Shown here: positions 1 through 5,773 of the stretch, piece by piece
How positions within the stretch are numbered: the stretch's first letter is position 1
Layout of the letters: every line of letters begins with the position of its first letter
Source: an uncultured bacterium
GTDB taxonomy: Bacteria; Actinomycetota; Coriobacteriia; Coriobacteriales; Coriobacteriaceae
Assembly: GCA_905215275.1 (NCBI GenBank)
Contig: CAJMPE010000084.1
Location: forward strand, 1-8,374
DNA length: 8,374 bases
Direction: 5' to 3'
The notes under the pieces: generated by a model
Databases searched by the model: none
Told to the model about the DNA's origin: nothing
The model's input: only the letters and a program-made list of their open reading frames with translations
Made by a program: the position numbers and the translations under genes

Positions 1-56
1 GAGCGTTGCTGCCTAGGCTAGCCCCTTGTCACACAAACTACCGAAGCCTCCAATTT

Positions 57-78
57 TGTTGCAAAAACACTTGCAACA
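57..78. promoter_or_regulatory. Perfect inverted repeat upstream of the surface-protein gene (candidate operator)
   Basis: TGTTGCAA (57-64) and TTGCAACA (71-78) are perfect reverse complements separated by 6 nt (AAACAC). The site lies in an AT-rich stretch about 130 bp upstream of the surface-protein start codon. The size, symmetry and spacing suit a dimeric helix-turn-helix regulator. That role is inferred; nothing in the window identifies the regulator. Confidence 0.35.
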
Positions 79-134
79 TTTTACAAATTCCTGTGTTTTT
101 ACTGTGTGGTTATAACTTATTGGCAATCTAATTT

Positions 135-164
135 TTAACACGCTCGGAAAAAAATTTACAGAAT
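135..164 (+). promoter_or_regulatory. Candidate sigma-70-type promoter of the surface-protein gene
   Basis: TTAACA (135-140, one mismatch to TTGACA) is followed after 18 bp by CAGAAT (159-164, two mismatches to TATAAT). The surrounding AT-rich tract and a predicted start near 171 would leave a leader of about 40 nt containing the AAAGGAG ribosome binding site at 197-203. TATAAC at 111-116 is another possible -10 box but lacks a good -35. The assignment is from visual matching only. Confidence 0.3.
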
Positions 165-210
165 CTAAACTATATATGTTGGCTAAAACCGGAATAAAAG
201 GAGTATCAGC

Positions 211-1689
211 ATGAAGTCGTTAACCAGAACGGCATATCGTGCGATCGCTGCGTTTGTTACCGCTGCGTTTGTCTTGATAGGCCTCGCGTCGCCTGCTTTT
301 GCAGACGGCGCTACCAGCACGATCACCAATGCCCGCACCGGTGCAAGCTACAACGATCTTGCCACCGCCACCGCCGAGGCGGAAAGCGGCGACACCATCA
401 AGCTCGGCGAGGGCAACTACACCCTCTACGGCGTGAGCTCCGTGGGCCACACCAAGGACAAGGACCTCACCTTTGTGGGCCAGGGAAACGATAAAACCGC
501 ATGGAACATCGGCGCACTCGTGCCCGATCCCGCCAACTTTGGCACCGAGTACAACGGCGACTATTCCTTCGATGGCGCCGGCACTGTAACGTTCGAGAAG
601 ATGACGCTGCGTTCCGGCAACGCAGACTACCTTGGCTTCATCCGCGCCAATAAGACTGTCGTTGACCATTGTGTCATTAACGGCAAGACGTTCTACTGGG
701 GCTACACCTCCGCTGAGTTCAACAGCACTACGTTCAACGCCCCTGATGGAGACTATTCCCTGTGGACCTACAGCTCGCCGGTCATGACGTTTGACACCTG
801 CACCTTTAACGCAACCGGTAAGGTCATCAACGTCTACAGAGAAGCCAGCACGCAGGACATCACCGTTAACGTGAATAATTGCACGTTCAACTCGAATGGC
901 GACAAAGACAAGCAGGCGTTGAATATCAACGACTCTCTTATGGGGGACCACAAGTTCATCCTCAACATTACTGGCAATAATACCGTCACGGCTGCGCGCG
1001 ACAGGACCACCTGCTCGCAGCTCTTTGGCTTTGGTGGCAAGTCGGGCAACAACACCGGCCGTACCGATGTCAAGATTGACGGCACTCTCGTGTGGTCCAA
1101 AAAAGGCGAGACGTTCAAAGGCGAGAAGAAAACCCACAGCTACACCGACGGCGAGCATGACAACGCCTACGATGTCGCCTACACCGAGTGGGCCTCTGAC
1201 AATGCCGGTACTTGGACTCGCACGGGGACCCCTAAGTGCAAGTACTGCGGCTTCGTCAAGCCTGATTTCGTGGAGAAGGCCTACGATCTCTCCTACGACC
1301 TGAACGGCTCCGAGGATGAGCAGGCTGCCGAATTCGCACCCGTTAAGTGCGTCACCGAAGCCGAGGTTACGGCCGAGCAGCCGGTGCGCAAGGGCTACTC
1401 CTTCGTGGGCTGGAACACCGCAAAGAATGGCTCCGGCACAAGCTATGCCGCGGGCGTTACGGTTGAGCTTTCCGCTCCTGTGACGCTGTTCGCCCAGTGG
1501 AAGAAGGACGAGCCCGCGCCCAAGCCTTCCGACAACAAGCCTGCCGGCAAGCCTGCAAATAAGACCAAGGCAAACGAGCAAGCTCTGCCCAAAACGGGTG
1601 ACGGCACTTCCAGCGTCATCGCTGCAATGGGTGTTATGGCGATTGTCTGCTTTGCCGCCAGCGCTGTCGCGTCTAAGGTTCGCAAGTAA
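211..1689 (+). CDS. LPXTG-anchored surface protein with beta-helix-like region and InlB-type repeat
   Basis: This 492-aa protein is predicted to be secreted and covalently attached to peptidoglycan by sortase. A signal peptide covers residues 1-31 (basic start, hydrophobic core, AFA-D cleavage site). Residues ~45-295 show repeated short beta-strand/Asn-rich units such as NNCTFN and FDTCTFN, as in right-handed parallel beta-helix (pectate-lyase-like) folds. A CKYCG pair lies at 343-347. Residues ~357-431 match the Listeria-Bacteroides/InlB repeat pattern (GYSFVGWNT...LFAQW). A Pro/Lys-rich wall-spanning linker (432-458), LPKTG (459-463), a hydrophobic segment (468-487) and the RK tail complete a canonical sorting signal. 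The start is set by AAAGGAG at 197-203 and the signal peptide. It appears monocistronic, followed by a strong hairpin terminator. Adhesion or glycan binding is plausible, but no catalytic residues can be assigned, so the ligand is unknown. Confidence 0.93.
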   Translation: MKSLTRTAYRAIAAFVTAAFVLIGLASPAFADGATSTITNARTGASYNDLATATAEAESGDTIKLGEGNYTLYGVSSVGHTKDKDLTFVGQGNDKTAWNIGALVPDPANFGTEYNGDYSFDGAGTVTFEKMTLRSGNADYLGFIRANKTVVDHCVINGKTFYWGYTSAEFNSTTFNAPDGDYSLWTYSSPVMTFDTCTFNATGKVINVYREASTQDITVNVNNCTFNSNGDKDKQALNINDSLMGDHKFILNITGNNTVTAARDRTTCSQLFGFGGKSGNNTGRTDVKIDGTLVWSKKGETFKGEKKTHSYTDGEHDNAYDVAYTEWASDNAGTWTRTGTPKCKYCGFVKPDFVEKAYDLSYDLNGSEDEQAAEFAPVKCVTEAEVTAEQPVRKGYSFVGWNTAKNGSGTSYAAGVTVELSAPVTLFAQWKKDEPAPKPSDNKPAGKPANKTKANEQALPKTGDGTSSVIAAMGVMAIVCFAASAVASKVRK

Positions 1690-1729
1690 TTTCAACTTCG
1701 AAACACGCCGCAGCAACTTGTTGCAACGC

Positions 1730-1767
1730 AAAGGGGTCCGCACCGCAAAAGGTTCGGACCCCTTTTT
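1730..1767 (+). terminator. Intrinsic terminator of the surface-protein gene
   Basis: The arm AAAGGGGTCCG (1730-1740) pairs with CGGACCCCTTT (1755-1765), giving an 11-bp stem. ACC/GGT pairing inside the loop extends it, and TTTTT occupies 1763-1767. It lies 40 nt after the stop codon. On the minus strand the same stem is followed by TTTGCG, so it could also weakly stop transcription coming from the convergent zinc-ribbon gene. Confidence 0.85.
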
Positions 1768-1866
1768 GCACAAAAAGCTGTGGCGAGGCACCCACGATGA
1801 CTAACCGGCTGCGTCCGTCGTCAAGATTCGCAGCCCCGGCCACGCTCCGCCCCACCGCACCAAACA

Positions 1867-1945
1867 CGGGGCACATGGCCCACCCTTACGAGTCACTTGC
1901 GCGTACAGTAAAGGCGGGTAATCCATAGGCGGTAACAGATCAGGA
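1867..1945 (+). repeat. Intergenic repeat, copy 1 (dyad plus lipoprotein-type leader)
   Basis: It begins with GGGGCACATGGCCC (1868-1881), an imperfect dyad. Hand alignment to copy 3 gives 62 of 74 identical bases without gaps over 1867-1940 versus 3937-4010. The part from GCGTACAGTA (1901) to CAGAT (1940) is nearly identical. It ends in an AGGAG sequence at 1942-1946, corresponding to the ribosome binding site of the lipoprotein behind copy 3. Here no gene starts behind it, so the leader points into the 3' end of the opposing zinc-ribbon gene. Confidence 0.8.
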
Positions 1946-1985
1946 GCTCTGGCTATCGGCGTTTCCGATTGTCGGCTATAGGTAC
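1946..1985 (+). pseudogene. Possible relic of a third lipoprotein signal peptide
   Basis: Directly after leader copy 1, GCGTTT (1959-1964), four differing bases and TTGTCGGCT (1969-1977) occur with the same spacing as in the lipobox region of the lipoprotein at 3195 (3246-3264, encoding AFALVGC). In this frame the relic reads AFPIVGY, with Tyr where the lipidated Cys should be. The start codon and N-terminal Lys-rich part are absent, which suggests a deletion of about 40-50 nt after the ribosome binding site. The match is only 15 of 19 bases, so it could be chance. Its position behind a copied leader is what makes it credible. Confidence 0.35.
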
Positions 1986-1991
1986 GGGCGC

Positions 1992-2831
1992 CTAGTCCAC
2001 CTGGAACGTCGGCAACAGCGTATCGATAATCTTCGACCCCATGTCGCGGTTTGCAGTCGAGTACTCCAAATGCGCCGTGGCAATCGTCGAATCCGTGACG
2101 ATCGTCTTTTCGTAAATGATCGTGTCGCCCTCGCGCCACGAGACCACGTACCAGTTGTCGCCCTCTGCGGTATAGAGGTCGGCCTTGCCCGAGGTGTCCG
2201 CGTCGACGAACATCTCGTGTGCGGTTTCTTCGTTAATGTTGACGTAGCCAAACAGGTTGATCACAAAACCCGTCTCCGGATCCTCATACCTGGCGCCACT
2301 GCCGCTGGGAGTATCTTCCATCTCAAAGCGATTGGGAATCGACATGCTATAAGGATGCATGTCGTTCGTGTACGTATGCACGTCGGTCAGGTAATCGTCC
2401 AAATCAGCCGAACCGTAGTATGCCGACTCGTTCTCGGGAACGGCCTCGTCATCCGACGACGAGGATTCCTTAGACTTGGACTTGTCGCTCTTCTTCTTGG
2501 CAGAAGAATCTTTCTCGTCCGAAGACCCGGTATCGATCACCGAGATTTGCGTGTCAGAGCTCTTGGACCCGTTAAGCATCGTGAGCGCAAACACCGTGCC
2601 ACCCCCAAGGAGTACCACGGCGGCACACGCCACCGCGATGACAACCGGAGCTTTGCTCTTAGACTTTTGAGGCGCGAGCGCGACCGGCGGCATCGACTGG
2701 GTCAGGCCCGGGGCAGAGGAAGGACCAGCGCCCGCGGACGTCGGCGCGGAACCGCCAGCCAGCGAAGCCCCACAGTGCGTACAAAACGTCGATCCATCAG
2801 GCACTTGCTGTCCGCATTTTTGACAGAACAT
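1992..2831 (-). CDS. Zinc-ribbon, single-pass membrane protein with extracytoplasmic domain
   Basis: The 279-aa product starts with a zinc-ribbon with Cys3-x2-Cys6 and Cys17-x2-Cys20, the typical MxCxxCG...FCxxCG form. An Ala/Pro/Ser-rich stretch follows, then one transmembrane helix (~62-86). A very charged Lys/Ser/Asp/Glu linker (~98-135) precedes an extracytoplasmic globular domain (~140-279) that I do not recognise by family. The layout fits the common bacterial zinc-ribbon-TM-sensor/anchor architecture, with the ribbon in the cytoplasm. The start is supported by the zinc ribbon at residue 3 and by GAAAGG (2844-2839 on the minus strand). The gene converges on the surface-protein gene and is flanked on both sides by copies of the 14-bp dyad repeat. 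The C-terminal domain ends much like the neighbouring lipoproteins (a helix followed by a short strand), so a related beta-rich fold is possible but unproven. Function is unknown. Confidence 0.88.
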   Translation of the reverse strand: MFCQKCGQQVPDGSTFCTHCGASLAGGSAPTSAGAGPSSAPGLTQSMPPVALAPQKSKSKAPVVIAVACAAVVLLGGGTVFALTMLNGSKSSDTQISVIDTGSSDEKDSSAKKKSDKSKSKESSSSDDEAVPENESAYYGSADLDDYLTDVHTYTNDMHPYSMSIPNRFEMEDTPSGSGARYEDPETGFVINLFGYVNINEETAHEMFVDADTSGKADLYTAEGDNWYVVSWREGDTIIYEKTIVTDSTIATAHLEYSTANRDMGSKIIDTLLPTFQVD

Positions 2832-3194
2832 CGTTCGACCTTTCGTGGTTTAGCTTTTGTCACAGCCAAGTCTAAAACCTCAAGCCAGCATCGCTGTTGC
2901 GCAACATTGGGAGCATCAACCAAACCGCACGCTTGCCCAGCACCAGGCCCACCTTGCGGCAAGCCCGCACACGCAAACATGGGACATATGGCCCACCTTT
3001 CGAGACTCCCGGGCAGCACAAGCTGGGGCATATCTATAAGTAAGGAACCCGTTGGGGCACGGCCGCGCAACGGCCACAAGCGATGAACGGAGGTATAAGC
3101 CGCACAGTACACAGAGACATCCGCCGCCAGCGCAATCAGCACCCCAACAGCATGCGGCGCCGTGATGTCATCGGCAGACAAGGAGGACGCCACC
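2832..3194. other. Divergent intergenic region (363 bp) between zinc-ribbon and lipoprotein genes
   Basis: No convincing gene is present. It carries the perfect palindrome GTTGCGCAAC (2896-2905), 65 bp upstream of the zinc-ribbon start, the dyad CTTGC-G-GCAAG (2953-2963) and repeat copy 2 (2979-3004). A short hairpin GGCCG/CGGCC lies at 3061-3075. TATAAG (3035-3040) is a possible -10 box for the lipoprotein, but no matching -35 is visible. AAGGAGG at 3180-3186 is the lipoprotein ribosome binding site. Confidence 0.6.
2979..3004 (+). repeat. Intergenic repeat, copy 2 (diverged, core only)
   Basis: GGGACATATGGCCC (2981-2994) is the most symmetrical copy of the dyad (6 of 7 base pairs, plus an outer T-A pair). 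It is followed by CCACCTTTCGAG, close to copy 1. Beyond 3004 the similarity to copies 1 and 3 fades. The dyad is 214 bp from the lipoprotein start here, versus 89 bp in copy 3. It also lies ~150 bp upstream of the divergent zinc-ribbon gene, so it could serve either gene. Confidence 0.65.
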
Positions 3195-3800
3195 ATGAAG
3201 AAAAAGACCCTATCGATCCTTTCCCTTTGCATCGCCCTCTTTGCCGCGTTTGCCCTTGTCGGCTGCGGCGGGAACGCATCGGGCGGGAGCAGCAGCGCAT
3301 CCAAGAGCGAAAGTAAGGAAAAGGCCCCCGCAGCCGCAAAGACTGACTTCATTTGGTTTAAGGTCGAGATGCCCGAGAGCGTTGGCGTAAGCGACTCCGC
3401 TGGCAAGAATGCCGACAGGGTCCAGCTCACCTTCCCCGAAGACGAGAACGGTTCGGCCGATCGCTTTATCCCCGTTTGGAAAAAAGCGCTGACGGCAGAG
3501 GAATCCCACGCCGACCAGGCAGAAAAGAAAGGTGATACGTTCCAGTGGAAGGATGGCGGGTCCGTCGAGTATAACGGCAGGACGTGGCTCGTCGGAACGT
3601 ACGAGGACAACAGCGGCGTCTCAACCCTCCTCTTTACCGACGTTGAGCCGGGAAGCGTCTACGTCCTCATCTCGAACTTCGATCCGCATAAGAAAGAAGC
3701 CGAGGCGCTCCTCAACTCCATCGAGTTTCCCGATGACATGGCGAAGGCAGTTGCCGAGGCACGCGAAGTCGAGATTTCGAGCATCGAGATCAAGCATTAG
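3195..3800 (+). CDS. Lipoprotein, paralogue 1 (unknown function)
   Basis: This 201-aa predicted lipoprotein has a signal peptide MKKK plus a hydrophobic core and the lipobox LVGC (21-24), so Cys24 should be lipidated and the protein anchored on the outer face of the membrane. A Gly/Ser/Lys/Glu linker (25-49) precedes one domain of ~150 residues containing TDFIWFKVE (50-58), ADRFIPV (88-94), YNGRTW (126-131) and FTDVEPGSVYV (147-157). An in-frame ATG 33 nt upstream was rejected: the lipoprotein signal begins at 3195 and AAGGAGG (3180-3186) is placed correctly for it. The same motifs recur in the next gene, so the two are paralogues. No family was recognised. It may be a small ligand- or wall-binding beta-rich domain. 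No terminator is seen before the next gene, so read-through is possible. Confidence 0.92.
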   Translation: MKKKTLSILSLCIALFAAFALVGCGGNASGGSSSASKSESKEKAPAAAKTDFIWFKVEMPESVGVSDSAGKNADRVQLTFPEDENGSADRFIPVWKKALTAEESHADQAEKKGDTFQWKDGGSVEYNGRTWLVGTYEDNSGVSTLLFTDVEPGSVYVLISNFDPHKKEAEALLNSIEFPDDMAKAVAEAREVEISSIEIKH

Positions 3801-3936
3801 GGGATCGCACGCAGCATCGCATGCGCAGTCATTAAATGATCGGACGCCCAGCCAGGGTAGAATCGGATCGGCCGGCCCTCCCCTCTTTTACGCCCGAGCA
3901 TATTGCCACTTGTCGGCGCAAATCAGGCCCCCAGAA

Positions 3937-4018
3937 TGGGACACATGGCCCACCTGAACGAGCCGCTCGCGCGTACAGTAAAGGCAGGTAATCCATGGGC
4001 GGCTACAGATCGAGGAGG
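3937..4018 (+). repeat. Intergenic repeat, copy 3 (leader of the second lipoprotein)
   Basis: GGGACACATGGCCC (3938-3951) starts the copy. It continues through GCGTACAGTA (3971-3980) and GGTAATCCAT to GAGGAGG (4012-4018), the ribosome binding site of the gene at 4027. The match to copy 1 (62 of 74 bases by hand count) covers essentially the whole leader. The repeat therefore probably contains the transcription-control and untranslated region of the lipoprotein gene. No consensus promoter is obvious within it; TACAGT (3974-3979) is a possible -10 box. Confidence 0.8.
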
Positions 4019-4026
4019 ACACGACC

Positions 4027-4620
4027 ATGAAAAAGAAGGCCTTTGCGATTCTCACCCTCTGCATCAGTCTCTTTGCCGCAGTTGCCCTGGTGGGCTGCGG
4101 TGGCAGCGGCGGCGCTACCGGAAGTGGCGGTGGCGGCGGAGCAGAAAAGCCAGCCGTGGATATGAGGACCGACTTCATTTGGTTTAAGGTCGAGGTCCCC
4201 GAGGGCGTCGAGATCACCGACGTTGCCGGCGACACGGCCGACAGGGCCCAGTTTAAGTTCACCGAGAGCGAGCACGCCAGCGATCGCTTCATCCCCGTCT
4301 TCGACTCTGACAAGAACGCCGACGAGCTGTTCGACTACGAGGCAAAGTGGAAGGCCAACTCCGGATGGACCGAGAGCGATCCCGTTAAGTACAACGGCAA
4401 GACCTGGCGCAGCGCCTACTTTACGCACTCGGGCGGCGTGACGACCGAGTACTTCACCGACGTTGACGGCGGCAGCGTGTACGTGCGCATCGACAATGTC
4501 GAGGGGCACAAGGACGCCGTCGAGACCATGATGAAGTCACTGGAGTTTGCCGACGACATCGCCGAGGCCAAGACCGAGGCCATGGACGTTAAGCTCGAGG
4601 ATATCGAGATTAAACGCTAA
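4027..4620 (+). CDS. Lipoprotein, paralogue 2 (unknown function)
   Basis: This 197-aa predicted lipoprotein has MKKK, a hydrophobic core and the lipobox LVGC (21-24, lipidated Cys24). A Gly-rich flexible linker (25-40) is followed by a domain sharing TDFIWFKVE (48-56), SDRFIPV (85-91), YNGKTW (122-127) and FTDVDGGSVYV (143-153) with the preceding gene, in the same order and spacing. Identity is strongest in the signal peptide and domain start; the middle differs markedly and is rich in acidic residues. GAGGAGG at 4012-4018, 8 nt before the ATG, fixes the start. The gene is led by repeat copy 3 and ends at the strong terminator 4658-4696. Tandem duplication is the simplest origin. The function is unknown. 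Confidence 0.92.
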   Translation: MKKKAFAILTLCISLFAAVALVGCGGSGGATGSGGGGGAEKPAVDMRTDFIWFKVEVPEGVEITDVAGDTADRAQFKFTESEHASDRFIPVFDSDKNADELFDYEAKWKANSGWTESDPVKYNGKTWRSAYFTHSGGVTTEYFTDVDGGSVYVRIDNVEGHKDAVETMMKSLEFADDIAEAKTEAMDVKLEDIEIKR

Positions 4621-4657
4621 AGCTCCAACGGCATGCAGCAGCGCCGTTTTAGCTCAG

Positions 4658-4696
4658 CCGGGATGCAAGGTGCAACTCCTTGCATCCCGGTTTTTT
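4658..4696 (+). terminator. Strong intrinsic terminator after the lipoprotein pair
   Basis: CCGGGATGCAAGG (4658-4670) and CCTTGCATCCCGG (4678-4690) form a perfect 13-bp stem with a 7-nt loop, followed by TTTTTT (4691-4696). It lies 38 nt past the lipoprotein stop codon. There is no T-run on the opposite side, so it is mainly a plus-strand terminator and does not obviously serve the convergent gene at 4715. Confidence 0.95.
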
Positions 4697-4714
4697 GTGT
4701 TCGAAAACGCCCGG

Positions 4715-4984
4715 TCACATCACCATATTGAGCACGTTGACGAACTCCTGGGCCTGGGAACGGCTGCTCAGCCTGTAGGAACAGGCGGTCAGCAACCTAT
4801 TACGGAGGAGCACGCGCTTACCCTTGACCCTGTTGACACCCGTAATGTCCTTGAGGTAGACGATCTTGGTATGGGTACCGAAGAAGTTGTTCTTCACGAC
4901 CGCCTCGATACGATTGGGATAGATGCTTATTCCCTTGAAAACGCCGGCACCCTTATCGTGAAACAGCAACGTGTTGTTATCCAT
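4715..4984 (-). CDS. Small PH-like-fold protein
   Basis: The 89-aa product (from the ATG at 4984) has the pattern of small bacterial PH-like domains. An N-terminal strand is followed by ISIYPNRIEAVVKNNFFGTHTKIVYLKDITGVN, i.e. beta hairpins leading to an 'I-x-L-K-D-I-T-x-V' strand, and a C-terminal helix (SQAQEFVNVLN) closes the domain. There is no signal peptide or membrane helix, so it is probably cytoplasmic. Upstream in-frame starts exist at 4999, 5017 and (GTG) 5029. I prefer 4984 because the domain begins there and a GGGGGTGG tract sits just upstream; a TAAAAT box at 5035-5030 would also leave a normal leader for it. Start uncertain. It is divergent from the HicB-like gene. The family assignment comes from pattern recognition only; the role is unknown. 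Confidence 0.65.
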   Translation of the reverse strand: MDNNTLLFHDKGAGVFKGISIYPNRIEAVVKNNFFGTHTKIVYLKDITGVNRVKGKRVLLRNRLLTACSYRLSSRSQAQEFVNVLNMVM

Positions 4985-5060
4985 GCGCGCCACCCCCATG
5001 GAGTTCGATAAAACCATCTCTATGACCACATTTTAGTCACCGCAAACCCTTTTCGCGGTC

Positions 5061-5102
5061 GTGCGCAGAGCACCAAATCGTGTCCGCACGAGGCTTTAAA
5101 CT
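5061..5102. promoter_or_regulatory. Divergent control region with two small dyads
   Basis: Between the PH-like gene and the HicB-like gene are GTGC-n5-GCAC (5061-5073) and TCGTG-n4-CACGA (5078-5091). A possible -10 box TAAACT (5097-5102) follows for the rightward gene. A DNA-binding HicB-type protein commonly represses its own promoter, so one of these dyads could be its operator. The arms are short and chance occurrence is quite possible. Confidence 0.25.
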
Positions 5103-5181
5103 AGAGACAATAAAGATGTTCGATGCGCTTGGTGGGCTCTTAGGATGTTCCTCAAATCGCCGGCATCGGAGGAGGTCTTAC

Positions 5182-5634
5182 ATGGTTTACGCATGGGAAT
5201 TCGAGTTCTTTGATTCGGACGGTATGGTCGATGCCGTGCCATGTGGCTCGCTGGGCGGAGGAGGAACGTTTGGCTCCGATCTAAACGACGCTGTCAAAAG
5301 CGCCGCCGATTTTCTCGCATGTATGGTCGACGATCACCTTATGGGCGGCGTCGATCTTCCCGCGCCGGACTTTGGACACCAGCCACAACACGGCGGCAAG
5401 ATTATCGCCGTGGCCGTCAGCCGCGAGCTCGGCGACATCCCCGCCGTCACCGCAGCGGATGCCGCGCGCATGCTCGGTGTTAGCTCAGCACGGGTATCGC
5501 AACTGATAAATGCAGGAATGTTGGATTCATGGAAGGACGGCACCAAGCGCATGGTGTCCAAATCTTCCATCGAGGCACGACTCGCCGACGCACCAAAGGC
5601 AGGGCGCCCGAAAGAAATGCCTGTTGCCGTGTAA
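5182..5634 (+). CDS. HicB-like antitoxin/regulator with C-terminal HTH, no HicA partner visible
   Basis: The product is 150 aa. Residues ~1-80 follow the HicB partial RNase H-like pattern: an aromatic first strand (YAWEFEFFDSDG), a Pro, a Gly-rich turn (GGGGTFGSDLNDAVKSAADFL), a long helix, LPAP, then a strand GGKIIAVAVS. Residues ~88-135 form a helix-turn-helix of the excisionase/MerR-like type (VTAADAARMLGVSSARVSQLINAGML...SKSSIEARL). The basic tail has GRPKE. The start at 5182 is set by GGAGGAGG (5169-5176); an in-frame GTG at 5080 lacks a comparable site. HicB proteins neutralise HicA mRNA-cutting toxins and bind DNA to control their operon. No HicA-like ORF lies on either side, so this appears to be an orphan used as a transcription regulator, or a remnant of a pair. 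Regulation of the adjacent genes is inferred. Confidence 0.78.
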   Translation: MVYAWEFEFFDSDGMVDAVPCGSLGGGGTFGSDLNDAVKSAADFLACMVDDHLMGGVDLPAPDFGHQPQHGGKIIAVAVSRELGDIPAVTAADAARMLGVSSARVSQLINAGMLDSWKDGTKRMVSKSSIEARLADAPKAGRPKEMPVAV

Positions 5635-5681
5635 AGAGACGTCTAGGCATACCATTTTGGCATATTGACCATTGAATTCTC

Positions 5682-5712
5682 TCGATTCGCGACGCACTGC
5701 GTCGCGAATCGA
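5682..5712. repeat. Perfect 14-bp hairpin between the HicB-like and ADP-ribosylglycohydrolase genes
   Basis: TCGATTCGCGACGC (5682-5695) and GCGTCGCGAATCGA (5699-5712) are perfect reverse complements around a 3-nt loop (ACT). No T-tract follows on either strand (AACTGAAC to the right; GAATTCTC to the left), so it is not a standard intrinsic terminator. It lies 47 bp after one stop codon and 61 bp before the next start. It could be a protein-binding dyad, an mRNA-stabilising or processing stem, or an attenuator. Confidence 0.8.
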
Positions 5713-5773
5713 ACTGAACATATTGCCGCTGATTGCCACGCATCTCCAATCCGAAGTGCAAGAGGAGTTTTCC

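Larger units (their letters stand above)
1690..1991. other. Convergent intergenic region (302 bp)
   Basis: This stretch between two convergent genes carries no credible ORF. It holds the terminator at 1730-1767, repeat copy 1 (1867-1945) and a lipoprotein-like relic (1946-1985). GTTGCAAC (1720-1727) is an 8-bp palindrome overlapping GCAAC-TT-GTTGC (1713-1724), just before the terminator. Nothing else was recognised in 1768-1866, which is C-rich. Confidence 0.7.

Noticed and set aside
220..1791. A long minus-strand ORF (523 codons) opposite the surface-protein gene
   Set aside because: It is the antisense shadow of the LPXTG gene. It has no domain logic and no ribosome binding site, while the plus strand has signal peptide, repeat and LPKTG features.
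2070..3086. A plus-strand ORF of 338 codons opposite the zinc-ribbon gene
   Set aside because: Its Arg/His-rich composition is typical of antisense reading of GC-rich coding DNA, and the minus strand has a clear zinc ribbon and membrane helix.
3858..3863. TAGAAT as a promoter -10 box for the second lipoprotein
   Set aside because: There is no acceptable -35 box and it lies upstream of the conserved leader repeat, so it is not well supported.
3870..3895. GGCCGGCC followed by a pyrimidine tract with TTTT as a terminator of lipoprotein 1
   Set aside because: The palindrome has no loop to form a proper hairpin before the T-run, so read-through between the lipoproteins remains possible.
3899..5727. 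CATATTGCC occurring twice (3899 and 5719), with a related CATATTG at 5661
   Set aside because: A 9-mer is expected to recur many times by chance in a window of this size, and the flanks do not align.
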